Part shown: positions 27,010 to 35,822 of the stretch, one piece after another
Numbering within the stretch: position 1 is the stretch's first letter
How the letters are laid out: each line of letters starts with the position of its first letter
Source of the DNA: Rubrivivax sp. A210
GTDB taxonomy: Bacteria > Pseudomonadota > Gammaproteobacteria > Burkholderiales > Burkholderiaceae_C
DNA length: 64,000 bases
NCBI RefSeq assembly: GCF_904426505.1
Contig: NZ_CAJGBN010000056.1
Coordinates: forward strand, 1 to 64,000
Direction: 5' to 3'
Program-made: the position numbers and the translations under genes
The notes under the pieces: generated by a model
Seen by the model: the letters and a program-made list of their open reading frames with translations, nothing else
Databases searched by the model: none
What the model was told of the DNA's origin: nothing

Positions 27010-30000
27010 TCAGTCGCGGTCGGCCGGCATGGGCAGGGGCCCGGCGGCGCTGCCGCCCGTCACCTCGGCTGCCGCCTCCTCGGCCGCAGCCTTGCGGCCT
27101 CGCGCCAGATAGCTGTAGAGCACCGGCACCACCACCAGCGTGAGCAGGGTGGAAGTAAGGATGCCGCCGATGATGGCGCGGCCCATCGGGGCCTGGATCT
27201 CGCCGCCCTCGTTGAAGGCCAGCGCCATCGGCAGCATGCCAAAGACCATGGCAGCGGTGGTCATGATGATCGGCCGCATGCGGATCAGCCCCGCCTGCAG
27301 CAGTGCCTCGGCCATGCTGGCGCCGGCCTTGCGGGCGTGGTTGGCAAAGTCGACCAGCAAGATGGCGTTCTTGGTCACCAGGCCCATCAGCATCACCAGG
27401 CCGATCATGCTGAAGACATTGAGCGTGCTGCCCGAGACCAGCAGCGCCAGCATCACGCCGATCAGCGCCAGCGGCAGGCTGGCCATGATGGCCAAGGGCT
27501 GGAGGAAGCTGCCGAACTGGCTGGCCAGCACGATGTAGATGAAGATCACTGCCAGCGCCATCGCGCTCAGCATGCCGGCAAAGGCCTCGTTCTGCTGCTC
27601 GGTCTGGCTGCCGCCGATGTCGAAGCGGTAGCCCTGCGGCAGCGTGGTGGCCTTGATGAGCTTTTGCACATCGGCGCCCACGTCGCCGGCCGGTCGGTCT
27701 TTCACGCCGGCGAAGATGGCCTCGCGCCGCTGCAGGTTCTGGCGCCTGATCACCTCGGGGTTGACCACCGGCTCGATGGTGGCCACCGCGTCCAGCGTGA
27801 TCGGCGTGCCGTCGCGCGCAAAGGCCACCGGCAGGCCGCGCATCTGCTCGACGCGCTCGCGCTGCTCCTGCGGCAGGCGCAACAGCACCTCGACCTGCTC
27901 GCCGTCGGGCGTGGTCCAGAAGGTGGCGACATCGCCGTTGACGTAGGCGCGCAGGCTGCTGGCCAGCTGCGGCGCGGTGAGGCCGATCTCGCGCACCGCG
28001 CCGGGCTTGAGCCGCACGGCATAGGTGGGCAGCCCCGGCTTGACCGACAGCTCGACATCGGCAATGCCGGGAATCTTCTTGACCTGCTCGGCAAAGTCGC
28101 TGGCAATGCGCGCCAGGCCCTCGGGGTCGCTGCCCAGGATGGCGACATAGATGGGGCGGTCAAAGCCGACCGAGGCCTCGATGCCGGCGATGCCGGCGAT
28201 CTTCTCGCGCAGGCTGTCCTCGATCTGCTTTTGCGTGCGCTTGCGTTCGCTGCGCGGCACCAGGCCGATGTTCAGCGTCGCCTGGTTGCGCCCCACTGAC
28301 AGGCCCGAGCCCTGGCCGCCGACGCTGGTGGAAAGCATCCTCACCTCGGGCAGCGCGGAGACGATCTCCTCCACCTGGCGCACCTTGGCATCGCTGCGCT
28401 CCAGGCTCGAGCCCACGGTCATGCGGATGGCCAGCTGGGTGAAGCTCTGGTCGGTCTGGGGCACGAATTCGCTGCCCACCAGGGGCGCCAGGGCCAGGGC
28501 GCCGACGAAGCTGGCCCCGCCGATGGCCAGCACCAGGCCGCGCGGGCTCAGCGTGGCCCAGCGCCAGCGGCGCGGCGAGGCGCGGTCACGCTGGCCGTCG
28601 GCACCGAAAGCCCGGCCATAGGCCGGCAGGCCGAGCAGACGGTAGCGCCGCGGGCCGAAGATCCAATGGATCAGCCGCTCGTAGAGGCCATGCAGCGCGT
28701 CCATGCCGCGGTCCACCGCCGCGATGAGGTGGCCGATGCCGGCGATCTGGCGCAGGTGGGCGCTGGGCGGGTCTTTCCAGACGCTGGACAGCATGGGGTC
28801 GAGCGTGAAACTGACGAACAGGCTCACCAGCACCGCCACCACCACGGTGACGCCGAAGGGGTAGAAGAACTTGCCGATGATGCCGCCCATGAAGGCCACC
28901 GGCACGAAGACGGCGCAGATGGCAAAGGTGGTGGCCATCACCGCCAGGCCGATCTCGTCCGTGCCCTCGCGCGCCGCGCGGTGGTGGTCCTTGCCCATGT
29001 GCAGGTGGCGCACGATGTTCTCGCGCACCACGATGGCGTCGTCGATCAGCAGGCCAATGCACAGGCTGAGCGCCATCATGGTCATGAAGTTGAGCGTGAA
29101 GCCGAAGGCGTAGATGGCGATGAAGCTGGAGATCACCGCGATGGGCAGCGTGAGGCCGGTGATGATGGTGCTGCGCCAGCTGTGCAGGAAGAGAAAGACG
29201 ATGGCCACCGTGAGCAGCGCGCCCTCGATCAGCGTGTGGCGCAGGCCGGTGAGCGAATCCTTGACGAAGTCGCTGGCGGCGTAGATCAGCACCAGCTCCA
29301 CGTCGGGCGGCAGCTGCTTCTTGACCTCTTCCATCGCCGCCTTCACCGCCTCGCCGGTGGCGACGATGTTGGCGTCCTGCTGCTTGTAGATGCCGAAGTT
29401 GATGGCGCGCTGGCCATTGATGCGGGCGGTGGAATCGGGCTCGCGCTCGCGTTCGACCACGCGCCCCAGGTCGCGCAATGCCAGCGGCAGGCCACCCTTG
29501 TGCGCGACGATGAGGTCTTCGAACTGGCGCGGGTCGCGCACCTTGCCCTCGACGCGCAAGATGGTGTCGCCGACGGCATTGCTGAGCAGGCCCACCGGCT
29601 GGTCGGCATTGGCGTCGCGCAGCGCGGCAGAGATCTCGGCCGGCGTGATGCCGTAGGCGCGCAGCCGCGCGGCGTCGAGGTCGATGCGCAGCTCGCGCAC
29701 CGCCAGGCCGCTGATGTCCACCCGCGCCACGCCCTCCACGCGCTGCAGCCGCCGCCCTACCACCTGGTCGCCCAGCACCGACAGCTCGCGTGCGCTGCGC
29801 GTCTTGGACAGCAGGGCGAAGTTCACCACCGCCTGGGCGTTGTCGTTGTTGAAGCGCGAGACCAGCGGCGCCTTCACGTCGCGCGGAAAGGCCGCCTGCA
29901 CCGCCGCCAGGCGGTCGCGCACGTCCTGCATGGCGCGCGACATGTCGGCGTTGAGGCTGAATTCGACGCTGGTCTGGCTGCGCCCCTCAAAGCTGCGCGA

Positions 30001-30243
30001 GCTGATGCGCTTGACGCCGGCGATGCTGTTGAGCGACTCTTCGACCACCTTGGTGACCTCGCGCTCCACCGCCTCGGGCGAGGCCCCCGGGTAGGCGACA
30101 TCGATGAAGGCGCCGGGGAAGCTGATGTCGGGCATCTGCTCCACGCCCAGGCGGGCGTAGGAAAACAGGCCCAGCACGCACAGCGCCAGCATCACCATGC
30201 AGGCGAAGACCGGGTTGTTGATGGAGACGCGGGTCATCCACAT
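27010..30243 (-). CDS. RND efflux transporter permease (AcrB/MdtB type)
   Basis: This 1077-residue inner-membrane proton antiporter is the pump of a tripartite efflux system. It opens MTRVSINNPVFACMVMLALCVLGLF, has the first porter loop (YPGASPEAVEREVTKVVEESL), the TM4 proton-relay pair in GLLIDDAIVVRENIVRH, and the repeated C-terminal half with VTKNAILLVDFAN. A loop of about 80 residues between the halves (after SSVWKDP) is longer than usual. The ATG at 30243 has AGGGG six bases upstream. The adaptor gene lies 9 bases upstream; no outer-membrane channel gene is adjacent. It ends directly against the convergent MFS gene with no spacer. Confidence 0.93.
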   Translation of the reverse strand: MWMTRVSINNPVFACMVMLALCVLGLFSYARLGVEQMPDISFPGAFIDVAYPGASPEAVEREVTKVVEESLNSIAGVKRISSRSFEGRSQTSVEFSLNADMSRAMQDVRDRLAAVQAAFPRDVKAPLVSRFNNDNAQAVVNFALLSKTRSARELSVLGDQVVGRRLQRVEGVARVDISGLAVRELRIDLDAARLRAYGITPAEISAALRDANADQPVGLLSNAVGDTILRVEGKVRDPRQFEDLIVAHKGGLPLALRDLGRVVEREREPDSTARINGQRAINFGIYKQQDANIVATGEAVKAAMEEVKKQLPPDVELVLIYAASDFVKDSLTGLRHTLIEGALLTVAIVFLFLHSWRSTIITGLTLPIAVISSFIAIYAFGFTLNFMTMMALSLCIGLLIDDAIVVRENIVRHLHMGKDHHRAAREGTDEIGLAVMATTFAICAVFVPVAFMGGIIGKFFYPFGVTVVVAVLVSLFVSFTLDPMLSSVWKDPPSAHLRQIAGIGHLIAAVDRGMDALHGLYERLIHWIFGPRRYRLLGLPAYGRAFGADGQRDRASPRRWRWATLSPRGLVLAIGGASFVGALALAPLVGSEFVPQTDQSFTQLAIRMTVGSSLERSDAKVRQVEEIVSALPEVRMLSTSVGGQGSGLSVGRNQATLNIGLVPRSERKRTQKQIEDSLREKIAGIAGIEASVGFDRPIYVAILGSDPEGLARIASDFAEQVKKIPGIADVELSVKPGLPTYAVRLKPGAVREIGLTAPQLASSLRAYVNGDVATFWTTPDGEQVEVLLRLPQEQRERVEQMRGLPVAFARDGTPITLDAVATIEPVVNPEVIRRQNLQRREAIFAGVKDRPAGDVGADVQKLIKATTLPQGYRFDIGGSQTEQQNEAFAGMLSAMALAVIFIYIVLASQFGSFLQPLAIMASLPLALIGVMLALLVSGSTLNVFSMIGLVMLMGLVTKNAILLVDFANHARKAGASMAEALLQAGLIRMRPIIMTTAAMVFGMLPMALAFNEGGEIQAPMGRAIIGGILTSTLLTLVVVPVLYSYLARGRKAAAEEAAAEVTGGSAAGPLPMPADRD

Positions 30244-30252
30244 GGCCAGCCC

Positions 30253-31458
30253 CTAGCGCACGACCGGCTGGGATGCCGACGCCACCGGCGCCGCCCGCGC
30301 CGCAACCACCAGGGCCTTGGCGCCTTCGCGCAGGTTGTCGAAGCGCGCCGACAGCACCTGGCTGGCCGGCGTCACCCCTTGCAGCACCTCCACGCGGCCC
30401 TCGCGCTCGTCGCGCCGGCCCAGGGTCACGGCACGACGCGCCAGCACGCCGTTCTCGATCACCCAGACGTGGTTCTGGCCCGCCGACTGGCCGACGGCCG
30501 CGGCCGGCAGCGTCAGGCGCTCGGTGTCGTCGGCCAGCACGGCGCGCACCAGCGCGTACTGGCCGGCGCGCAGCGTCTCCTTGGGGTTGGGCAGCTCGAT
30601 GGTGACGCCGATGGAGCGCGTGCCGGGCTCGGCCGCCGGCGCAATGCGCGCGATGCGGCCGGCCACCGGCTTGTCCACGCCCTCGACCTGCACCTGCACC
30701 GCCAAGCCCGGCGCAATGCGCGCCACCTCGTGGGTGCCAACGCTGCCGGCCAGTTCCAGCCGCACGAGATCGACGATGGTCAGCAGTTGCTGCTCGGGGC
30801 TGACCTTCTCACCCGGCAGCACATGGCGCCTGGCCACGATGCCGGCGATGGGCGAGACCAACGCGGCCTCGCGCAGGCCCACGCGCGCCGTCTCCAGCGA
30901 GGCCTGGGCGGCGGCCAGATTGGCGCGTGCGGTGTCGAGCGCAGCGCGCGAGTTCTCCAGCGCGATGGGCGAGATGAACTGCTGCGCCGCCAGGCGCTCG
31001 TTGCTGGCGTGGGTGCGCTCGGCCTGCACCTGGGCGGCGCGCGCCGACTCGAGGTTGGCGGCACGCTCGGCAATGCGTGAATTGAGATCGGCCAGCTCGA
31101 TGCGCCCCAGCGCCTGGCCGGCGCGCACGCGGCTGCCCTCGGCCACCGTCAGCTCGAGCAGGGTGCCGCCGGCCTTGGCGCGCACCACGGCGGTCTGCGG
31201 CGCCACCAGCGGGCCCGAGAACTCCACGCTGCCGGGCAGGCGGGCCAGCACCGGCTGTACCACCTCGCGGGGCATGAATTCCAGCGGCGTGTCGGGCTTC
31301 GTGCCATCCTTGCCCGCCTTGGGCGCAGCCGCATCGGACTTGGCCAGCGCATCGCCCGCGGGCAGCTTGAGCACGCCCTTCGAGAGCCCCACGCCGACGC
31401 CCACCCCGGCCAGCGCCACCACGGCCACGCCGGCCAGCCACCACTTCTTTTTCATCAT
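30253..31458 (-). CDS. RND efflux periplasmic adaptor (membrane fusion protein)
   Basis: The 401-residue adaptor joins the RND permease to an outer-membrane channel. It has an N-terminal membrane anchor (KKKWWLAGVAVVALAGVGVGVGL split by ordinary residues), a lipoyl half-motif (AKAGGTLLELTVAEGSRVRAGQALGRIE), a helical hairpin rich in Ala/Glu/Arg, the matching lipoyl half (VSPIAGIVARRHVLPGEKV) and beta-barrel segments (GRIARIAPAAEPGTRSIGVTIELPN). GGAGG lies 5 bases before ATG 31458; ATG 31455 is equally possible. It is co-transcribed with the permease. Confidence 0.92.
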   Translation of the reverse strand: MMKKKWWLAGVAVVALAGVGVGVGLSKGVLKLPAGDALAKSDAAAPKAGKDGTKPDTPLEFMPREVVQPVLARLPGSVEFSGPLVAPQTAVVRAKAGGTLLELTVAEGSRVRAGQALGRIELADLNSRIAERAANLESARAAQVQAERTHASNERLAAQQFISPIALENSRAALDTARANLAAAQASLETARVGLREAALVSPIAGIVARRHVLPGEKVSPEQQLLTIVDLVRLELAGSVGTHEVARIAPGLAVQVQVEGVDKPVAGRIARIAPAAEPGTRSIGVTIELPNPKETLRAGQYALVRAVLADDTERLTLPAAAVGQSAGQNHVWVIENGVLARRAVTLGRRDEREGRVEVLQGVTPASQVLSARFDNLREGAKALVVAARAAPVASASQPVVR

Positions 31459-31526
31459 CCGTCCCTCCGCCAGGCCACGGCCATGGGGCCGCGACTGCCG
31501 CGCAGTGTAGGGACGCCCGTGTGACT

Positions 31527-31560
31527 CCGTCATCCCTTGCGACGAAGCGCCGGATGACGG
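31527..31560. terminator. Hairpin between EAL gene and RND operon
   Basis: A 9-bp perfect stem (CCGTCATCC/GGATGACGG) encloses a loop with a further GCG/CGC pairing. It lies in the 150-bp gap between the GGDEF-EAL gene (ends 31610) and the RND adaptor start. There is no T-run, so it may be a factor-assisted terminator or an operator-like palindrome. Confidence 0.35.
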
Positions 31561-31609
31561 CGATGAATTGCAGGGCGCCGGGCGCGGACGGCGGCCGGGC
31601 CGACCGCGC

Positions 31610-34540
31610 TCAGACCGGGGTGAGCTGTTCGGCCTCCTGCCGCACCCAGGCCTCGAAGTCTTCGGCATCGAGCGGGCGCGAGAAGAGGTAGCCCTGGCCG
31701 CGGTCGCATTCCAGGTGCTGCATCAAAGCCGCCTGGCCCTCGGTCTCTATGCCCTCGGCCACCGTGACCATGCCCAGCGTGCGCGCGACACGGATGGTGG
31801 CCTCGATCAGCACGCGGTGGTAGTCCACCGTCTCGGCATGGCTGACGAAGCTGCGGTCGATCTTCACCGTGTCCACCGGCATCAGGTGCAGGCAGGCCAG
31901 CGAGGAATAGCCGGTGCCGAAGTCGTCCAGCGCCAGCCGCGTGCCCAGCGCCTTGAGCTTGTGCAGCGTGGCCAGCACTGGCTCGTCCTGGGCAGCCAGG
32001 CTTTCGGTGACCTCGAGTTCCAGGCAGGCCGGCGACATGCCCAGCTCCTGCAGCAGATCGCTCACCTCGTCCACCAGGCCCAGGCGCTTGAGCTGGGCAC
32101 GCGACAGGTTCACCGCCAGCTGCCGCGGCGCCGCGGCACCCAGCGTGCGCTGCCAGGCCATGAACTGGCCGCAGGCCTTGCGCAGCACGGTGGCGCCGAC
32201 GGCATCGATGAGGCCGCACTCCTCGGCCACGCCAATGAACTCGATGGGCGGCACCAGGCCGCGCTGCGGATGGCGCCAACGCACCAGGGCCTCGGCCCCC
32301 ACCATCTGGCGCGTGCCCAGCGCCATGACCGGCTGGTAGACGACGAAAAGCTCGTCGTTGCGCAGCGCGCGCCGCAAATCGTTCTCCATCGCCATGGCGC
32401 GCACCACGCGCTCGTGCATGGAGTTGTCGAAGATCACCCAGCGCCCGCGGCCGGCGCGCTTGGCCTCGTACATCGCGGTGTCGGCATTGCGCAGCACCTG
32501 TTCGGCATAGGCCTCGATGGTGGCCGGGTTGTCGGGCTCGGCCCCGCCCACCTCGGCAGCCGCGGCGCCGCCGCCCTGCCAGTTGGCGAAGGCGGTCGAC
32601 AGCACCACGCCCATGCTGACGCTGCTCTGCACCGGCGTGCTGCCCAGCAGATAGGGCTCGGCCAGGTCGGCGCTCAGCCGCGCCGCGATGTGCTCGACGG
32701 CAGCGCGGTCATGTACGCCCTCGAGCACGACGACGAATTCGTCGCCGCCCAGGCGCGCCGCGATGTCGGTGGCCGAGGCCACGCGGGCCACGGCGTCGCC
32801 GGGGCGCAGCGCGCGCAGCAGCCTCGCGGCGATCTGGCGCAACAAGTCGTCGCCGGCGCTGTGGCCCAGGGTGTCGTTGACCTGCTTGAAGCGGTCGAAG
32901 TCCATGAAGAGCACGGCAAAGCCATAGCCGGCGTGGCGGCGGGCGTGGCGTATCGCCCGCTGCAGCCGCTCCATCACGACCAGGCGGTTGGGCAGGCCGG
33001 TGAGCTCGTCGGTGCGCACATGTTCGGTCAGTCGGTCCTGCAGCAGGCGTCGCTCGGTGATGTCGGAGAAGCAGCTCACGACGCCGGCAATGTGGCCGGC
33101 CACGTCCAGCCGCGGCTCGGTGTTGACGAGCAGCCAGCGCAGTTCGCCGCCGGGCAGGTGGACGCCCATGGTCTCGCCGTGCAGCGGCACGCCGCTGCGC
33201 AGCGTGCGCATCGCCGGGTGCTCGGCGCCGGGGTAGGGGCTCAAGTCCTCACGCACCGCGCACCAGCGCGGATCGACGGAGTCGCGGCCCTGCAACTCGT
33301 CGATGCTCAGGCCGAGCAGGCGCTCGGCCTCGCGGTTGGCGTCGACGATGGCGCCGTCGGCGTCATGCACCACCACGCCGGCCGGCAGCGCTGCCCACAG
33401 CGCCAGCAGCTTGGACTGCTGCTGCACACGCGCGCTCACGTCGGTGGCCACACGGATGAAGCCGCTCAGGGCGCCCTGCTCGTCGCGCAAGGGGCGCAGG
33501 TCGATGTCGAGCCAGACTTCGCGGCCGTCGCGCGTGCGGCGCAGCCATTCGTGGCGCACGCCGTGGCCGTGTTCGAGCGCCGCGCGCAGATGGCGCTCGA
33601 CGGTGGTGTCGGCATTGGGGTGGGCCATCAGGTCGGGCGGGCGGCGGCCCACGGCCTCTTCCAGGCTCCAGCCGCAGACGCGCGTGAAGGCGGCGTTGAC
33701 CCACTGGATGCGGTCTTCGCTGTCGGTGATGGTCACCAGCGCCGTGGTGTGCTCGGCCACCAGGGCCAGCATGCGCACCTCGGCCGACTGCTCGGCCAGG
33801 CGGCGCGCGTGGCGGGACACCGAGCGCGCCGTCGGCTCGACCACGGTGAGCGAGAGCAGGCCCATCAGCAGCAGCAGCCCGGCCATGCCCCAGGCCATCT
33901 CGCGGCGCAGCTGGTCGCCGCGCTGGTCAGCCGTCTGCCGCATCGCCACGGCCAGGCCTTGCGCCGTGGCCAGTGCCGGCTCGACTTCGGACTGCAGCGC
34001 GGCCGTCGCCGCCTTGACCCTGTCTGCGTCGGCGTCGCCGGGCAGGCGCAAGACAGCCTGGGCGCGGTACCACAGGCGCTCGCGCGAGTTGGTCCAGGCC
34101 TCGAGCGCCAGCTGCAGGCGCGGGCCGGCATCGCCAGCGGGTGCGATCTGGCGCGCGATGGCGGCGTCGAGGTCAAAGGCCTCGGCCGCCGAGCGCGTGA
34201 GCAGTGCATCCAGTCTGTCGCGGTGCCGCTCGCGCGCAGCCGGCTCGGCGGCCCACAGCGCCACCTGGCGGCCGATCTGCAGCGCGAAGCCGCCCTGCTG
34301 GCCGGCGCGGTCGATGACTTCGTCGTCGTCGGCACCGCTCTTCTGCTGCCTCAGCGTCAGCAGGCCCTGGGCCACCACCGCCAGCGCCATCACCGCCAGC
34401 ATGACGTACAGCGCCAGGCGCAGACGCCGCCGCGCACCGCGCGCCGCTCGCGCACCGCTGGCCTGCAGGGCTTGCAGCGAGTGGGGCGTGGCCGGCTTGG
34501 GATCGGTCAGGTCGCTTGGCAATGCAGGGCTTCCGTTCAT
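31610..34540 (-). CDS. PAS-PAS-GGDEF-EAL cyclic-di-GMP protein
   Basis: The 976-residue membrane sensor has two helices (about 44-63 and 215-235) around a periplasmic domain of about 150 residues without recognised family, two PAS domains (the first with TITDSEDRIQWVNAAFTRV), GGDEF and EAL. The EAL half keeps AEALVRWRHP, DDFGTGYSS, VKIDRSFV and AEGIET, so it is probably an active phosphodiesterase. The GGDEF half has LGGDEF, but about ten extra residues (ASATDIAARL) separate RPGD from GGDEF, and a second insertion of about 30 residues (SMGVVLSTAFANWQGGG onward) follows. ATG 34540 was chosen as the first start before the predicted helix. Confidence 0.9.
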   Translation of the reverse strand: MNGSPALPSDLTDPKPATPHSLQALQASGARAARGARRRLRLALYVMLAVMALAVVAQGLLTLRQQKSGADDDEVIDRAGQQGGFALQIGRQVALWAAEPAARERHRDRLDALLTRSAAEAFDLDAAIARQIAPAGDAGPRLQLALEAWTNSRERLWYRAQAVLRLPGDADADRVKAATAALQSEVEPALATAQGLAVAMRQTADQRGDQLRREMAWGMAGLLLLMGLLSLTVVEPTARSVSRHARRLAEQSAEVRMLALVAEHTTALVTITDSEDRIQWVNAAFTRVCGWSLEEAVGRRPPDLMAHPNADTTVERHLRAALEHGHGVRHEWLRRTRDGREVWLDIDLRPLRDEQGALSGFIRVATDVSARVQQQSKLLALWAALPAGVVVHDADGAIVDANREAERLLGLSIDELQGRDSVDPRWCAVREDLSPYPGAEHPAMRTLRSGVPLHGETMGVHLPGGELRWLLVNTEPRLDVAGHIAGVVSCFSDITERRLLQDRLTEHVRTDELTGLPNRLVVMERLQRAIRHARRHAGYGFAVLFMDFDRFKQVNDTLGHSAGDDLLRQIAARLLRALRPGDAVARVASATDIAARLGGDEFVVVLEGVHDRAAVEHIAARLSADLAEPYLLGSTPVQSSVSMGVVLSTAFANWQGGGAAAAEVGGAEPDNPATIEAYAEQVLRNADTAMYEAKRAGRGRWVIFDNSMHERVVRAMAMENDLRRALRNDELFVVYQPVMALGTRQMVGAEALVRWRHPQRGLVPPIEFIGVAEECGLIDAVGATVLRKACGQFMAWQRTLGAAAPRQLAVNLSRAQLKRLGLVDEVSDLLQELGMSPACLELEVTESLAAQDEPVLATLHKLKALGTRLALDDFGTGYSSLACLHLMPVDTVKIDRSFVSHAETVDYHRVLIEATIRVARTLGMVTVAEGIETEGQAALMQHLECDRGQGYLFSRPLDAEDFEAWVRQEAEQLTPV

Positions 34541-34619
34541 AGGCAGGCGCCGGCACCGCGCCGTCACTGCCTGGGTCGGATATCGGCCGCTTGCGGCAGA
34601 ACCTGTAGAGCCTGCGACC

Positions 34620-35822
34620 TCAGTCCGCCGTGAACTCGTGCCGCCTGGCACGGCGGGCACAGCCCCAGCCGGCGACGGCGCACAAAGCGGCGGCCCAGAA
34701 CACCGCAGCAAAGCCCTGGTGCGTGACCAGCCAGCCGCCGGCCAGGCCGCCCAGCACCCCCGGCAGGCCATAGCCCAGCATGGTGTAGAGCGCCTGGCCG
34801 CGCCCGCGCAGCCGGCCCGGGAAATAGCGGTTGAGCAGGGCGATGCAGGCGGCGTGGTGGGCAGCGAAAGTGAGCGCATGCGCCGCCTGCGCCAGCAGCA
34901 GCACCGGCATCCAGGCGCCGCCGGCCGCGATGGCGACAAAGCGCAGGGCCGTCACGAGGGCAGCGACGAGCAGCCAGCGGTGCGGGCTGAGAAGCGGAAA
35001 CCACTGGCCCTGGGTCCAGAAGAAGGCAATCTCGACCGCCACGCTCACCGCCCACAGCGCGCCCACCGCCGCCTTGCCATAGCCCAGCTCGACCACGTAG
35101 AGCGAGAAGAAGGCGTAGAGCGCCGTGTGGGCCAGCACGGTGAAGAAGATGGAGGCGAAGAACCAGGCCAGCGCCGGCCGCCGCAGCAGATGCAGGGCCG
35201 GTGGCGGCGGCTGGTCATGGCGGCCTTCGGCCCGGGTGCGCGGCAGGCGCAGCGCGGCCACCAGCAACAACGCGTTCATCAGCGCCACGAAGGCCGGGAA
35301 GATGGCGATGCCGCGCCATTCGAGCAGGGCGCCAAAAGCCGTGACCGAGACGATGAAGCCGATCGAGCCCCACACGCGCACGCGGCCGTAGCGGGCGGGG
35401 TCGACGCCCTGGCCGCTGCTGAGCAGCTGCGAGACCACGGCCTCGTAGAGCGGCACGACGCCGCTGTTGGCGACGAAGAGCAGGCCCGTCATCAACGCCA
35501 CCGGCAGCGCGGCCTGCACGCCCAACAGGCCCAGGGCGGCCAGCAGCGTGCCGGCCGCGGCCAGGCGGATGAGCTCGACGCGGCGGCCACCGTGGTCGCC
35601 GGCCCAGCTCCAGGCATAGGGTGCAAAGAGGCGGGTGGCGCTCTGCAGCGCGGCGATGCTGCCGATGGCCAGGGTCGAGAAACCCAGCGACTGGAACCAC
35701 AGCGGCGCGTAGGGGTTGAAGAGCCCGATGGCGGCGAAGTAGCAGCCGGTGAGCGCGCTGTAGCGCGCCAGCGCGTGCCGGGTCGTGGCGGCAGCCGGGT
35801 CGGCCGCTGCAGGCTCAGGGAT
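34620..35822 (-). CDS. MFS transporter (PF12832/MFS_1_like) without canonical start codon
   Basis: Twelve hydrophobic helices over about 400 codons. The N-terminal region (RYSALTGCYFAAIGLFNPYA, then LWFQSLGFSTLAIG) matches the start of this MFS branch, but from 35822 to 35526 the frame contains no ATG, GTG or TTG. The first is TTG at 35525, which would remove two to three helices. An ATC at 35822, preceded by GGGGG six bases upstream and overlapping the aroC stop by 8 bases, is my best start; CTG is also possible. It may use a rare start codon or carry a sequencing or mutation change at the ATG. Coding continues in frame without stops. Substrate unknown. Confidence 0.75.
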   Translation of the reverse strand: MPEPAAADPAAATTRHALARYSALTGCYFAAIGLFNPYAPLWFQSLGFSTLAIGSIAALQSATRLFAPYAWSWAGDHGGRRVELIRLAAAGTLLAALGLLGVQAALPVALMTGLLFVANSGVVPLYEAVVSQLLSSGQGVDPARYGRVRVWGSIGFIVSVTAFGALLEWRGIAIFPAFVALMNALLLVAALRLPRTRAEGRHDQPPPPALHLLRRPALAWFFASIFFTVLAHTALYAFFSLYVVELGYGKAAVGALWAVSVAVEIAFFWTQGQWFPLLSPHRWLLVAALVTALRFVAIAAGGAWMPVLLLAQAAHALTFAAHHAACIALLNRYFPGRLRGRGQALYTMLGYGLPGVLGGLAGGWLVTHQGFAAVFWAAALCAVAGWGCARRARRHEFTAD

